Assembly (NCBI GenBank): GCA_003696625.1
Contig: RFGR01000115.1
Coordinates: 1 to 40,115 of the forward strand
Length of the DNA: 40,115 nt
From: Planctomycetota bacterium
Lineage (GTDB): Bacteria; Planctomycetota; UBA1135
Direction: 5' to 3'
Numbering within the stretch: position 1 is the first letter of the stretch; each line of letters opens with the position of its first letter. Positions 17,039 through 25,910 of this stretch are shown piece by piece. The notes below the pieces were generated by a model. That model was given only the letters and a program-made list of their open reading frames with translations. It was not told where the DNA came from and did no database searches. The position numbers and the translations under genes were made by a program.

Positions 17039-17973
17039 AACTCGCGCTCGATCTCCGGCAGCGCCGCCAGCACGATCCGGCCGACCGCGGCCATGCTCTC
17101 GGCGCTGCACTTGTCCAGGGTGTCCTCGGTGGTGTGCCACCAGTCGTTGGAAAGGCCGGGGCCGTACCGCAGGTCGATCAGGTTCACGACCGGAATCCGG
17201 GCCCGATAGAACGGCACGTGGTCGTCGCGGATCGGCCGCCGGCCGACGAAGAGCTGCGGCTGGCCGAGGGCGTGGGCGGTCCGCTCGAGGATCCGGGCCA
17301 GGCGCTGGTCGCACTCCTCGGGCAGGGTGATGCCGAGGCGGGCGTCGCCGACCATGTCCAGGAGGATGAAGGCTCGAACCCGGCCGGCGGCGCCGGCCTG
17401 CTCGAGCAACTCGACTTGGTGGCGACTGCCGAAGGTGGAGTTGTCCTCGTTGCTCCAGGGGACCGGCGAGAACGGTTCCTCGCCGTCGAACCAGCACAGG
17501 ACCAGGCCGGGGCCGGAGCGCGGTCCGGACCCGGCGAGCTGGCGGGCGATCTCGAGCAGCACCGCGCTCGAGGAGCCGCCGTCGTTGGCGCCGACGAAGC
17601 CGGGCAGGTCGTAGGTGTCGAAGTGGCTGGCCAGCCAGATCTCGCCCGGCTGCTCGCCCGGTCGGCGGGCGAGCAGGTTGACACCGCGGAACTCGCCCTG
17701 GCGACGGGCGCCGGCCGGCGCCCGGACCGGGAAGGAGACCTCCTCGACCGCGAAGCCCAGGGCCTCGAGTTCTCCGCGCAGCCAGGCCCGCGCCTCGGCC
17801 AGGGCCGGGGAGCCGAGCGGACGCGGGCCGAAGCCGACCAGCCGCTCGAGGTCGGACCAGGCGCGGGCGGCGTCGAACGGAGGCGGGGCGACGGCGTCGC
17901 CGGCCGAGTCGCAGCTGGCGGCGGTGCAGGCTCCGAGCAGGAGGGTGGCGAGGCAGCGGGGGAGCGGGCGCAT
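17023..17973 (-). CDS. M28-family zinc peptidase or glutaminyl-cyclase-like lipoprotein
   Basis: Exported hydrolase of 316 residues with a lipobox-like LLGAC (Cys near residue 16). The M28 fold is shown by ASHFDT, GANDGGSSSAVLLE, CWFDGEEPF, LLDMVGDARLG and NDWWHTTEDT, which carry the expected two-zinc ligands and the Glu base. M28 members are aminopeptidases or, in a related branch, glutaminyl cyclases; the WHTTEDT ending and the SNEDNSTFGSRH region suit either. The ATG at 17973 is preferred over an upstream reading at 18072 because it begins the signal peptide. A -10-like TATCAT lies 23 bases upstream. Confidence 0.87.
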   Translation of the reverse strand: MRPLPRCLATLLLGACTAASCDSAGDAVAPPPFDAARAWSDLERLVGFGPRPLGSPALAEARAWLRGELEALGFAVEEVSFPVRAPAGARRQGEFRGVNLLARRPGEQPGEIWLASHFDTYDLPGFVGANDGGSSSAVLLEIARQLAGSGPRSGPGLVLCWFDGEEPFSPVPWSNEDNSTFGSRHQVELLEQAGAAGRVRAFILLDMVGDARLGITLPEECDQRLARILERTAHALGQPQLFVGRRPIRDDHVPFYRARIPVVNLIDLRYGPGLSNDWWHTTEDTLDKCSAESMAAVGRIVLAALPEIEREFPVRG

Positions 17974-17996
17974 GGATTCCGGGCGGGCGGGAGCGC

Positions 17997-18002
17997 ATGA
18001 TA
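17997..18002 (-). promoter_or_regulatory. -10-like element for the M28 peptidase gene
   Basis: On the minus strand the sequence reads TATCAT, ending 23 bases before the ATG at 17973. The same CATGATA core lies only 5 bases before the divergent GTG at 18008. Confidence 0.4.
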
Positions 18003-18007
18003 CGGCC

Positions 18008-18895
18008 GTGGCCAGCGCGGAGGACCGCCGAACGATCAGCCTCGGGATCGCCCTGCCCGCCTTCTGCGGCATGGTCGCGCTGCTGGTCCTTCTCCTGCCG
18101 GGCGAGGTGCCCGAGGCCGGCCGGGCGGTGGCCGTCTTCGCCGGCCTCGGCGCGGTCTCCCTGCTCGCCGAGGCGCTCCAGCGGCGTCTGCCGCGGCTGC
18201 GGCCGCTGGTCGTGCCCCTCGCCGCCGGCGGGCTCTTGTTCGCGATCTATTCCGCTCTGTCCCTGGTCATCCCCTGGGTCCTGCCCGAGGACCGGGAGTG
18301 GACGATCCTCGGCCTCGATCGCCGCCTGTTCGGCTACACCTGGGAAGGCGTCTGGCAGGGCCTGGCCTCGCCGCTGCTCAGCGACCTGCTGCAGGCGGTC
18401 TACACCAGTTTCTACCTGTTCCCGTTCCTGCTCGGCCTGCGCTGGGCCCGCCGCCGCGACTGGCCGACCCTCTTCCAAGGGGTGGACCGGGTGATCGTCG
18501 GCTTTCTGATCAGCTACTGCGGTTATCTGCTCGTGCCGACCCGTTCGCCCTACGCTTTCGTCCACTACGCGACCGCCCTGCCCAGTCACGGGCTGCAGCC
18601 GTTCCTGCACGAGCGGTTGATCAGTACCTCCTGGACCAAGCGCGACTGCTTTCCCAGCGGCCACGTGATGATGTCGAGCTACATCGCCTGGCTGTGCTGG
18701 TGCCGCGATCGGGCCTGGTTCCGCCTGTTCGGACCCTGGGCGCTGCTGACCGCGGCCGCCACCCTCTATCTCCGCTATCACTACCTCGTCGACGTCGTCG
18801 CCGGCCTCCTCTTCTCAGCGGTCTGGATCCTGGCCTCGGAGCGGCTCTGGGGCCGGTTCCGCGACCTGCCGCGGCCGGGGGAGGCGCCGGCGTGA
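18008..18895 (+). CDS. PAP2-superfamily membrane phosphatase
   Basis: Integral membrane protein of 295 residues with about six hydrophobic segments. The phosphatase motifs are KRDCFPSGHV (catalytic His of the PSGH motif) and YLRYHYLVDVVAG (His and Asp of the last motif), as in the PAP2_3 branch that includes inositol-phosphorylceramide synthase-like enzymes. It probably removes or transfers a phosphate head group on a lipid at the membrane surface; the substrate cannot be told. The GTG at 18008 was chosen because homology and the first membrane segment follow it closely. The stop overlaps the OPT transporter start (GTGA). Confidence 0.87.
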   Translation: MASAEDRRTISLGIALPAFCGMVALLVLLLPGEVPEAGRAVAVFAGLGAVSLLAEALQRRLPRLRPLVVPLAAGGLLFAIYSALSLVIPWVLPEDREWTILGLDRRLFGYTWEGVWQGLASPLLSDLLQAVYTSFYLFPFLLGLRWARRRDWPTLFQGVDRVIVGFLISYCGYLLVPTRSPYAFVHYATALPSHGLQPFLHERLISTSWTKRDCFPSGHVMMSSYIAWLCWCRDRAWFRLFGPWALLTAAATLYLRYHYLVDVVAGLLFSAVWILASERLWGRFRDLPRPGEAPA

Positions 18896-20799
18896 AGGCG
18901 CTCCGCGAGTCCACCCCCCTGGCGCTCGGCCTCGGTGTCTTGATCGGGCTGGTCATGAGCGTCGCCAACGTCTACCTCGGCCTGTTCGCCGGGATGACGG
19001 TCAGCGCCTCGATCCCGGCGGCGGTGATCTCGATGGGACTACTCAAGGGCGTCCTGCGCCGGGGCACGATCCTCGAGAACAACATGGTCCAGACCGTGGC
19101 CTCGGCCGGTGAGTCGCTGGCGGCCGGGATCGTCTTCACGATGCCGGCGCTGGTCCTGACCGGGGTCTGGTCCGGCTTCGACTTCTGGCGGACCACCTTG
19201 GTGGCGATGACCGGCGGCCTGCTTGGGGTTCTGTTCATGGTGCCGCTCCGGCGCTCGATGATCCGCGACAATCCGGACCTGGTCTTCCCGGAGGGCGTCG
19301 CCTGCGCCAAGGTCCTCCAGGCCGGCGAGGAGGGCGGAAGCGGCCTGCGCGCGATCTTCTCGGCCCTGCTCCTGGGCACCGGCTTCAAGGTCCTGGCCGA
19401 CGGCTTCAAGCTGTTCCGGTCCGACCTCGAGACGGCCGTCGCCGCCGGGCCGGTCCGGACCTGGGTCGGCATCAAGGCGTCGCCGGCGCTGCTCGCGGTC
19501 GGCTTCATCATCGGCCTGCCCTTGTCGTTGCAGGTCTTCGCCGGCGGCGCCCTGTCCTGGCTGGTGGCCGCGCCGCTGCTGGCCGCCGGCGCCGGCCGGG
19601 AGGGAGCCGCGCTCCACGCCTGGCTCGACGATCGGGTCCGCTTCCTCGGGGTCGGGGCGATGGTGGTCGGCGGCCTGTGGTCGATCCTGCAGATCCGGCA
19701 CGGCATCGCCGCCGGCCTGCGCGAGACCGTCTCCGGCTACCGTGCCGCCGCCGGCCGCCAGGCGCCGCCGCGCACCGACACCGACCTGGAGCGGCGCTGG
19801 CTCCTGCTCCTGACTGCCGCCACCGTCCTGGTCGTCTTCGGCCTCTACGAGAGCTTCACCGGCGACGCCGGCCTGAGCCTCCTGGCGACCGGGCTGATGG
19901 TCGTCTGCTCCTTCTTCTTCGTCGCCGTCGCCGCCTACATCGTCGGCCTGGTCGGGGTCAGCAACAGTCCGGTCAGCGGCATGACGATCTGCGCCGTGCT
20001 GCTCACCACCGCCTTCGTCTTCCTGGCCGGCTGGTCCGGGAAACTGGCGATCCTGGCGACGATGGGGGTGGCCGGCGTGGTCTGCTGCGCCACCTGCACC
20101 TCGGGCGACGTCTGCCAGGACCTGAAGACCGGCCAGCTGGTCGGGGCCACGCCGGCCCGGCAGCAGTGGGGGGAGGTGTTCGGCGTGGTCACCGCCAGCT
20201 TCGTCTTGGCGCCGGTGCTGAGCCTCCTCCATCGCGCCTACGGCATCGGCACCGACGCCCACCTGCCGCCGGCCCTCCAGGGCCACGCCCTCGAGGCGCC
20301 GCAGGCGGCGCTGTTCTCGTCGCTGATGAACGGCTTCTTCGGCGACGCGGTCCTGCCCTGGGACATGATCGCCTGGGGCGCCGCCGTCGGCCTGGCCGTG
20401 ATCCTGGTCGACCAGCTCCTGCTGGCGCCGCGGCGGAGCCGCTTCCGGCTCCATCTGATGCCGGTCGCCGTGGGCATGTACCTCTCGCTCGGTCTCTCGA
20501 CCTCGATCCTAGCCGGCGGTCTCTGTGCCTGGCTGCTCGACCGGAGGCTCCGCGAGCGGCCGGCGGCGGAACGGTCCCGGCGGCAGGAGCGGGGCGTGCT
20601 GATGGCCAGCGGCCTGATCGCCGGCGAAGCAGTGGCCGGGGTCCTGGTGGCGGTTCCGAAGGCCGGCCGGATCGTTCTGCCCGACCTGGACGGCCGCTGG
20701 TCGCCGGCGCTCAGCCTGCTCGCCCTGGCCGCGGTCGGACTCGTCCTGAGCCGGGCCGGCGCCCGGGAAGACCCGGCGCCGCCGCCGGGGGCGGGTTAG
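18892..20799 (+). CDS. OPT-family oligopeptide or metal-chelate transporter
   Basis: Proton-coupled importer of the oligopeptide transporter family (635 residues, about 14-16 membrane segments). Typical landmarks are [21 protein letters not shown] near the N-terminus, [43 protein letters not shown], and later [18 protein letters not shown] and [23 protein letters not shown]. Bacterial OPT members take up small peptides or metal-chelate compounds. Start GTG 18892 overlaps the PAP2 stop and has a real Shine-Dalgarno (GGGGGAGG, 7 bases upstream), one of few in this window. Confidence 0.93.
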   Translation: MKALRESTPLALGLGVLIGLVMSVANVYLGLFAGMTVSASIPAAVISMGLLKGVLRRGTILENNMVQTVASAGESLAAGIVFTMPALVLTGVWSGFDFWRTTLVAMTGGLLGVLFMVPLRRSMIRDNPDLVFPEGVACAKVLQAGEEGGSGLRAIFSALLLGTGFKVLADGFKLFRSDLETAVAAGPVRTWVGIKASPALLAVGFIIGLPLSLQVFAGGALSWLVAAPLLAAGAGREGAALHAWLDDRVRFLGVGAMVVGGLWSILQIRHGIAAGLRETVSGYRAAAGRQAPPRTDTDLERRWLLLLTAATVLVVFGLYESFTGDAGLSLLATGLMVVCSFFFVAVAAYIVGLVGVSNSPVSGMTICAVLLTTAFVFLAGWSGKLAILATMGVAGVVCCATCTSGDVCQDLKTGQLVGATPARQQWGEVFGVVTASFVLAPVLSLLHRAYGIGTDAHLPPALQGHALEAPQAALFSSLMNGFFGDAVLPWDMIAWGAAVGLAVILVDQLLLAPRRSRFRLHLMPVAVGMYLSLGLSTSILAGGLCAWLLDRRLRERPAAERSRRQERGVLMASGLIAGEAVAGVLVAVPKAGRIVLPDLDGRWSPALSLLALAAVGLVLSRAGAREDPAPPPGAG

Positions 20800-20802
20800 A
20801 CT
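20797..20802 (+). promoter_or_regulatory. Possible -10 element for the glycosyltransferase gene
   Basis: TAGACT overlaps the OPT stop and lies 29 bases before the GTG at 20832. It would give a leader of about 22 bases. It is weak and unsupported by a -35. Confidence 0.25.
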
Positions 20803-20831
20803 TCCCCGATCCGCAGCCGCCCGCAGCCATC

Positions 20832-21536
20832 GTGAAGCTCTCGGTCATCATCCCGGTCTACAACGAGGAGAAGACCCTCGACGAGATCCTGGCCCGTGTC
20901 CGGGCCGCTCCCTACGAGAAGGAGATCATCCTGGTCGACGACTGTTCCGTCGACCGCAGCCGGGAGATCCTCGCCCGCTACGCCGACGATCCGGACGTCA
21001 CCGTCCTCCACCACAGCGTCAACCAGGGCAAGGGCGCCGCCCTGCGGACCGGCATCGAGCACGCCACCGGCGATGTCGTCCTGATCCAGGACGCCGACCT
21101 CGAGTACGACCCGGCCGAGTATCCGATCCTGCTCGAGCCGATCGAGAAGGGGCTGGCCGACGTCGTCTACGGTTCGCGCTTCAAGGGCTCGCGCATGAGC
21201 CGGGTGCACCTCTACTGGCACCAGATGGCCAACACCTTCCTGACCTGGGTGTCGAACATGTTCACCAACCTGAACCTGTCCGACATGGAGACCTGCTACA
21301 AGGTCTTCCGGCGTGAGGTGCTGGCGGGGATCCGCATCGAGTCGAACCGCTTCGGCTTCGAGCCGGAGATCACGGCCAAGATCGCCCGCAAGCGCCGGCC
21401 GGACGGCAGCCGGGTGCGGATCTACGAGGTGCCGATCAGCTACTACGGGCGGGACTACGCCGAGGGCAAGAAGATCGGCTGGAAGGACGGCGTCGCCGCC
21501 CTCTGGCACATCCTCAAGTTCAACCTCTTCGCCTAG
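20832..21536 (+). CDS. Family 2 glycosyltransferase (dolichyl-phosphate-mannose synthase-like)
   Basis: Cytoplasmic GT-A enzyme of 234 residues. It starts [14 protein letters not shown], has [21 protein letters not shown], the metal-binding [10 protein letters not shown] (DxD), and [12 protein letters not shown] and [13 protein letters not shown] in the acceptor region. These match the group that uses nucleotide-sugar donors to glycosylate polyprenyl phosphate or other lipids. No C-terminal membrane helices are present. The GTG start is fixed by homology; no Shine-Dalgarno is visible. Its end overlaps the convergent metallo-beta-lactamase gene by 17 bases. Confidence 0.93.
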   Translation: MKLSVIIPVYNEEKTLDEILARVRAAPYEKEIILVDDCSVDRSREILARYADDPDVTVLHHSVNQGKGAALRTGIEHATGDVVLIQDADLEYDPAEYPILLEPIEKGLADVVYGSRFKGSRMSRVHLYWHQMANTFLTWVSNMFTNLNLSDMETCYKVFRREVLAGIRIESNRFGFEPEITAKIARKRRPDGSRVRIYEVPISYYGRDYAEGKKIGWKDGVAALWHILKFNLFA

Positions 21537-22356
21537 CTCCAGGCCGGGCGGCGCCGTCGCCGGCGGCCAGGCGGAGCAAGCCCCGTCGCGGCGCCGCCGC
21601 CGGCTCGACGCCGACGGCGCCGCCCCGGCGGAGGCCGGCGGCGGCGGCGGCCAGGGCCAGTTCCGGCCGGTTGTTGTGCTCGCTGAGGTGGGCGAGGGCG
21701 ATCCGCCGCGGCGCCCTCGCCCCGGCCGCGGCCAGGGCGGCGGCGGCCTGGTCGTTGCTCAGGTGGCCGCGGTCGCCGCCGACCCGTCGCTTGAGGTGGG
21801 GCGGGTAGCGGCCCGCGGCCAGCAGGTCGGGGTCGTGGTTGGCCTCCAGGACGAGCAGGTCGAGGCCGGCGGCGAGGTGGGGGAGGATCTCCTCGGTCCG
21901 GCCGAGGTCGGTGAAGAAACCGGCGCGGACGCCGTCGGCCTCGAAGACGAAGCCGTGAGTCGGCACGGCGTCGTGGGCCAGCCGCACCGGCAGACAGCGG
22001 ATCGCGCCGGCCTCGAACCACTCGCCGCTGCGAAAGGGCCGGTGTTCGATCCGGCGCCGGCGGCGCTCGCCGGCCGAGGTGGCGGGGTGGGTCTCGAGCG
22101 CGGCGGGATGGGCCCACAGCGGACAGCCGGCCCGGGCGGCGATCGGCACCACCTTGGAGCAGTGGTCGGCGTGATGGTGGCTGAGCAGCACTCCGTCGAC
22201 CGCGCCCAGCTCGGCGCCGGCGGCCGCGGCCAGATCACGGGCGGTGCGGAGGGCGATGCCACAGTCGAGGACCAGGGTGGTCCGGTCGCTGCCGCGGCCG
22301 GCCCGAATCAACGCGCAGTTGCCGCTCGAGCCGCTGGCCAGGAGATGAATCTCCAT
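21520..22356 (-). CDS. MBL-fold metallohydrolase, YycJ/WalJ-like
   Basis: Two-metal hydrolase of 278 residues. The family start is [14 protein letters not shown], followed by [12 protein letters not shown], the metal motif [12 protein letters not shown], the HD in [30 protein letters not shown], and [11 protein letters not shown] with a late [11 protein letters not shown]. These are hallmarks of the YycJ-type MBL proteins, which are linked in other bacteria to DNA processing or cell-wall control; its role here is not known. One base separates it from the upstream moaA stop, so it is the second gene of that operon. The C-terminal 40 residues are Arg/Gly/Ala-rich and may be unstructured. Confidence 0.9.
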   Translation of the reverse strand: MEIHLLASGSSGNCALIRAGRGSDRTTLVLDCGIALRTARDLAAAAGAELGAVDGVLLSHHHADHCSKVVPIAARAGCPLWAHPAALETHPATSAGERRRRRIEHRPFRSGEWFEAGAIRCLPVRLAHDAVPTHGFVFEADGVRAGFFTDLGRTEEILPHLAAGLDLLVLEANHDPDLLAAGRYPPHLKRRVGGDRGHLSNDQAAAALAAAGARAPRRIALAHLSEHNNRPELALAAAAAGLRRGGAVGVEPAAAPRRGLLRLAAGDGAARPGARRRG

Positions 22357-22357
22357 C

Positions 22358-23374
22358 TCAGCCGCCCTTGACGTGCATCTCGGCGTGGCGGTCGGCGCCG
22401 GCCGGCGGCTCGGGGCCGCCGGCCAGGCGCCGGGCGCGGGCCTCCTCAGCGCCGCGGTCCTCGCGCCGGCGCCAGACGCTCTCGATCAGGTGCGCGATCG
22501 CCTGGTCGGGGCCGGGGCCGCGCAGCAGCGACCTGAAGTCGTGGCCGCGGGTCGCGTGCAGGCAGGTGAACCAGTGGCCGTCGGCGGTGATCCGCGAGCG
22601 ATCGCAGTCGGCGCAGAACGGCGCCGTCGTGGCGGCGATGACTCCGAAGACGGTGCCGTCCGGCAGGCGCCAGCGGGCGGCCGGCGCGCTGCCCCGTCCC
22701 GCGACCGGCTGCGGCGCGCCGTGGGCGGAGGCCACCCGGGCGAGGATCTCCTCCTGCGGGACCACCCGCTCCTCGCTCCAGCCGGTGCCGCCGCCGACGT
22801 CCATGTACTCGATGAAACGGACCTCGACCCCGTGCTCGCGCCCGAAGGCGAGCAGGGACGGGATCTCGTCCTCGTTGAAACCGCGGACGACCACCGTGTT
22901 CAGCTTGGTGCCCGCAAAGCCGACCGCGGCCGCCGCCTCGATGCCGGCCAAGACCCGCGCGAGGTCGTCGCGGCGGGTCAGGCGGCGGAAGCGCTCCCGG
23001 TCGAGGGTGTCGAGGCTGATCGTCAGGCGACCGAGGCCGGCGGCGCGCAGGGCCGCGGCCTGCTCGGCCAGGAGGACGCCGTTGGTGGTCAGGGCCAGGT
23101 CCTCGATCCCGTCCAGGCCGGCGAGCATCCGGACCAGATTGTCCAGGCCCAGGCGAAGGAGGGGTTCGCCGCCGGTGATCCGCACCCGCCGGACCCCGGC
23201 CCGCAGAAAATGGTGGAGGAGCCGCAGGATCTCCTCGTAGCGGAGGACGGCTTCGTGCGGGATCCAGCGATACTCCGCCGCCGGCATGCAGTAGGAGCAA
23301 CGGAGGTTGCAGCGGTCCGTGACCGAGATCCGGAGGCTGCGGAGGGGGCGGTCGTGGCGGTCGAGGAGCGGCAT
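22358..23374 (-). CDS. moaA: GTP 3',8-cyclase MoaA
   Basis: Radical-SAM enzyme for the first step of molybdenum cofactor synthesis. The 338 residues begin LLDRHDRPLRSLRISVTDRC, with the CNLRCSYC iron-sulfur motif, the GGEPLLR SAM-binding motif, SLDTLDRERF, and a C-terminal second cluster site FCADCDRSRITADG and CLHA. The end is EMHVKGG, close to the glycine-rich tail that MoaA needs for activity. The ATG at 23374 is preferred to the one at 23395 because the latter overlaps the -10-like TATCAT and adds residues outside the family. No other molybdenum genes are in the window. Confidence 0.95.
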   Translation of the reverse strand: MPLLDRHDRPLRSLRISVTDRCNLRCSYCMPAAEYRWIPHEAVLRYEEILRLLHHFLRAGVRRVRITGGEPLLRLGLDNLVRMLAGLDGIEDLALTTNGVLLAEQAAALRAAGLGRLTISLDTLDRERFRRLTRRDDLARVLAGIEAAAAVGFAGTKLNTVVVRGFNEDEIPSLLAFGREHGVEVRFIEYMDVGGGTGWSEERVVPQEEILARVASAHGAPQPVAGRGSAPAARWRLPDGTVFGVIAATTAPFCADCDRSRITADGHWFTCLHATRGHDFRSLLRGPGPDQAIAHLIESVWRRREDRGAEEARARRLAGGPEPPAGADRHAEMHVKGG

Positions 23375-23393
23375 TAGGGCGGCCCGGCGGCCC

Positions 23394-23403
23394 ATGATAT
23401 GCT
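23394..23403. promoter_or_regulatory. Overlapping divergent -10 elements between moaA and the zinc island
   Basis: Minus-strand TATCAT (23399-23394) ends 19 bases before the moaA ATG, and plus-strand TATGCT (23398-23403) ends 12 bases before the ATG at 23416. The two hexamers share bases, so polymerases may compete. Confidence 0.45.
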
Positions 23404-23410
23404 GCAGCGG

Positions 23411-23422
23411 CGGACATGTCCG
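23411..23422. promoter_or_regulatory. Perfect 12-bp palindrome over a start codon
   Basis: CGGACATGTCCG is an exact palindrome and contains the ATG of the small Cys-x-x-Cys protein. It lies just after a -10-like element, where a bound repressor could block transcription. It may equally be chance in GC-rich coding sequence. Confidence 0.25.
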
Positions 23423-23670
23423 GTTCCCGCCTCGCCGCGCTGCTCTTGGTCGTCCTCGTGTTGGCCGGGGTGTGCCACGTCGGCCTCCACCAGGCCGACG
23501 GCCAGGGCGACGGCTGTCCGGTCTGTCTCGGCCTGGCCCGGGCGGTGCTCTCGGTGCCGGCGGCCGAGCCGATCATTCCGGCCTCGGTCGAGCGGGCGGT
23601 GCCGGTCACGATTCCTTTGCCGGCCTCGGTCTCGACCCTCCCGCCGCCCGGCCGCGGTCCGCCGCTCTGA
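23416..23670 (+). CDS. Small membrane protein with HxxxxH and CPVC, first gene of the zinc island
   Basis: This 84-residue protein has a hydrophobic N-terminal segment (LAALLLVVLVLAGVC) followed by CHVGLHQADG and DGCPVCLGLA, that is two histidines and a CxxC pair close together, then a proline-rich tail. The layout resembles the small DUF2946-type proteins found beside metal-uptake genes, but that match is by eye only. The cysteines and histidines may bind metal at the outer face of the membrane. It is followed 66 bases later by the barrel protein and znuACB, and preceded by a -10-like TATGCT 12 bases from its ATG. Confidence 0.7.
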   Translation: MSGSRLAALLLVVLVLAGVCHVGLHQADGQGDGCPVCLGLARAVLSVPAAEPIIPASVERAVPVTIPLPASVSTLPPPGRGPPL

Positions 23671-23731
23671 TCCACGCCTCCCCTCGCCCCGCCGCCGGCC
23701 CGCGCCGGCGGTCCCTTCGGACCCGTGGATC
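23669..23731 (+). repeat. Nested inverted repeats between two zinc-island genes
   Basis: The outer arms GATCCACG (23669-23676) and CGTGGATC (23724-23731) enclose inner arms CCGCCGG (23692-23698) and CCGGCGG (23705-23711, 6-base loop). The structure fills the 66-base gap before the barrel gene start at 23737 and includes the upstream stop codon. It could be an attenuator or a metal-responsive leader. Confidence 0.5.
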
Positions 23732-23736
23732 GACGC

Positions 23737-25002
23737 ATGACTCGACTTCCCGCTGTTCTTCTTCCTTCCCTCCTCTTCCTCCTCCCGCCGCCGCTCGCCG
23801 CCCAGGACCCGGGCGCCGGGCAGGACGAGCCGCAGCTCGACGTCGCCGCCCCGCCCGGACGCATGGGGGCCAGCCGCTCCGGCTTCCTCGGCACCTTCGA
23901 CTCCTCCTTCAACCCGGCCATCGGCGTCGCCTTCGACCTCGTCGGCGAGTTCTCCGGAGCCCCCGGCCGGGCCGACCGCTACAACCAGATCCGCGCCCGC
24001 TCGGTCGAGCTGAACCTGGCCAGCCGGATCGACCCGCTCGGCTGGGCCTACGCCTTTCTGACCGCTGCGGACACCGGCGCCGAGACGGCCGTCGAGGTCG
24101 AGGAGGCGGCGATCTGGCTCGACCGGCTCCCGGCCGACTTGTCCTTGCGGGCCGGCCGCTTCCTGGCCGACTTCGGCCGCTGGAACACGATCCACAGCCA
24201 CGACAAGCCCTTCGTCAACGAGGACGGCGTGCGGCGCGAGTTCTTCGGCGGGCCGCTGTTTCTGACCGGGGTCGAGGTCCACCAATGGTTCGGCCTCGGC
24301 GACCTGCCGGTCCGCTGGTCGCTGGGGCTCGGCGCCGACGCGACCGGGGACGACCACGACGCCGCCGGCGGCGCCCACGCCCACGACGGCGCCGCCCCCT
24401 TCGGCCGCCGCGGCCTGGACAACTGGATCGCCACGGGTCGCTTCACCGGCCAGCACGACGTCGGCGGCAACGGCTACTTCCAGTGGGGCCTGAGCGGTTC
24501 CTACGCCCCAGGCATGCTCCGCTTCGAGGACCCCGACGGCACTCCGGGAAGCGGCGACGAGAGCCGGCTGGAACTCCGTCAGGCGGTGACCGCCCTCGAC
24601 CTGACCCTGCGCACGGTGGACGCCTCCGCCCGCACCGCCGACACGGTCGGGGTCGAGCTCTGGCGTCGGCAGGGGCAGTTCGACACCCCGGCCGGGGCGC
24701 CGGCCTCCGGTCCGGCCGACGGGCTCTGGGGCTTCTACGAGCACGACTTCAGCCCCTTCTGGGCGGCCGGGGTCCAGGCCTCCTGGTGGCAGCACGCCGA
24801 CGCCGGTTCCTCCGGGTGGTTCGGAGGCGCCAGCGGCGCCGCCCAGCGGGCCGTATTCCTGACCTGGAACCTGTCCGAGTTCAACCGCCTGCGCCTGCAG
24901 CTCGCGCACGAGAATCCCGGCCCCGGCCGGGAGGACTTCCTCGTCGTCGCTCTGCAGTGGACGGCCATTCTCGGCTCCCACTCCCACGCGATCGAATGGT
25001 GA
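23737..25002 (+). CDS. Outer-membrane beta-barrel protein with His/Asp-rich loop, zinc-associated
   Basis: This 421-residue protein has a signal peptide (LLPSLLFLLPPPLAAQ). Its body alternates polar and aromatic residues in the manner of outer-membrane barrels (for example RWSLGLGADATG, YFQWGLSGSYAPG, AAGVQASWWQHAD). A predicted loop near residues 205-225 reads DDHDAAGGAHAHDG, rich in metal-binding residues, and the C-terminus is GSHSHAIEW with a final aromatic. There is no TonB box or plug domain, so a porin-like channel is more likely than a TonB receptor. The start overlaps no gene; its stop overlaps znuA. An upstream in-frame GTG at 23725 is possible but adds residues before the signal. 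Zinc as substrate is inferred from the neighbours. Confidence 0.8.
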   Translation: MTRLPAVLLPSLLFLLPPPLAAQDPGAGQDEPQLDVAAPPGRMGASRSGFLGTFDSSFNPAIGVAFDLVGEFSGAPGRADRYNQIRARSVELNLASRIDPLGWAYAFLTAADTGAETAVEVEEAAIWLDRLPADLSLRAGRFLADFGRWNTIHSHDKPFVNEDGVRREFFGGPLFLTGVEVHQWFGLGDLPVRWSLGLGADATGDDHDAAGGAHAHDGAAPFGRRGLDNWIATGRFTGQHDVGGNGYFQWGLSGSYAPGMLRFEDPDGTPGSGDESRLELRQAVTALDLTLRTVDASARTADTVGVELWRRQGQFDTPAGAPASGPADGLWGFYEHDFSPFWAAGVQASWWQHADAGSSGWFGGASGAAQRAVFLTWNLSEFNRLRLQLAHENPGPGREDFLVVALQWTAILGSHSHAIEW

Positions 25003-25910
25003 AGCCCGCCCTCTCCCTCCTCCTCGCCGCGCTGACCGCGGCCCCCGCCGCCCGCGCCCAAGATCCGCTCAAGGTGGTGACCACGATCACCGACCTGGCG
25101 GCGATCACCCGCTCGATCGGCGGGGACGCGGTCGAGGTCGAACACTTCGTGCGCGCCGGCGACGATCCGCACCAGGTCCTGGCCAAACCGTCGATGCTGC
25201 TCAAGCTGAGCCGCGCCGACGCGGTGATCGTGATGGGCCTCAACTACGAGCACGCCTTCATGCCGGCGCTGCTGCAGAAGCTGCGCCAGAAACGGGTCAA
25301 GCCCGGCGGACCGGGCTACCTCGAGCTGGGCTCGCTCATCACGCCGCTCGAGGTGCCGGACAAGCTCGACCGCGGCCAGGGCGCCGACCTCCACCCCTTC
25401 GGCAACCCGCACTTCAACCTCGACCCGGAGAACGGCCGGCTGATCGCCCGCGCCATCCGCGACCACCTCGCCACCCTCCGCCCGGAGCGCCGGGCCGACT
25501 TCGAGCGGAACTGGAAGGCCTGGGACGAACGCGCCCGGGCGCTCGAGAAGGAGTGGCAGAAGCTGCTCGCGCCCTACCGCGGCGCCGAGGTCCTGGCCTA
25601 CCACAACTCCTGGCCCTATTTCCTCCAGCGCTACGGCCTGGTCCTGGCCGGAACGGTCGAGCCCAAGCCCGGCATGGCGCCTTCGGCCCGGCACCTGGCC
25701 GAGATCGCCTCGCTGGCGCGGGAACACGGAATCCGGGTGCTCCTGATCGAGCCCTGGTACGACGCCCGCCGGGTCAGCGCGCTCTCCTCGGTGCCGGGGC
25801 TGAAGGTGGTCAGCGCCGCCGCCACCGCCTCCTCGGCCGAGGCCGGCGGCTACCTCGAGCACCTCGACCGGCTGATCCGGGATCTGGCCGATGCCCTCGC
25901 CGAGCGCTGA
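24996..25910 (+). CDS. znuA: Zinc/manganese ABC transporter substrate-binding protein, ZnuA-like
   Basis: Periplasmic cluster A-I metal-binding protein, 304 residues, with signal peptide ending AAPAARA. The candidate metal ligands are present: His in GDDPHQVLAKPS, His in GNPHFNLDP, His in AYHNSWPYF and the acidic EPWYD. The His-rich loop of many ZnuA proteins is absent between the first two; a short HPFGNPH takes its place. Because such loops mark zinc proteins, manganese or iron cannot be fully excluded. The ATG at 24996 overlaps the barrel gene stop, and the end overlaps znuC by 20 bases. Confidence 0.92.
   Translation: MVKPALSLLLAALTAAPAARAQDPLKVVTTITDLAAITRSIGGDAVEVEHFVRAGDDPHQVLAKPSMLLKLSRADAVIVMGLNYEHAFMPALLQKLRQKRVKPGGPGYLELGSLITPLEVPDKLDRGQGADLHPFGNPHFNLDPENGRLIARAIRDHLATLRPERRADFERNWKAWDERARALEKEWQKLLAPYRGAEVLAYHNSWPYFLQRYGLVLAGTVEPKPGMAPSARHLAEIASLAREHGIRVLLIEPWYDARRVSALSSVPGLKVVSAAATASSAEAGGYLEHLDRLIRDLADALAER

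Noticed and set aside
23375-23395. Earlier moaA start at 23395
   Set aside because: It overlaps the -10-like element and adds residues outside the family; 23374 fits better.
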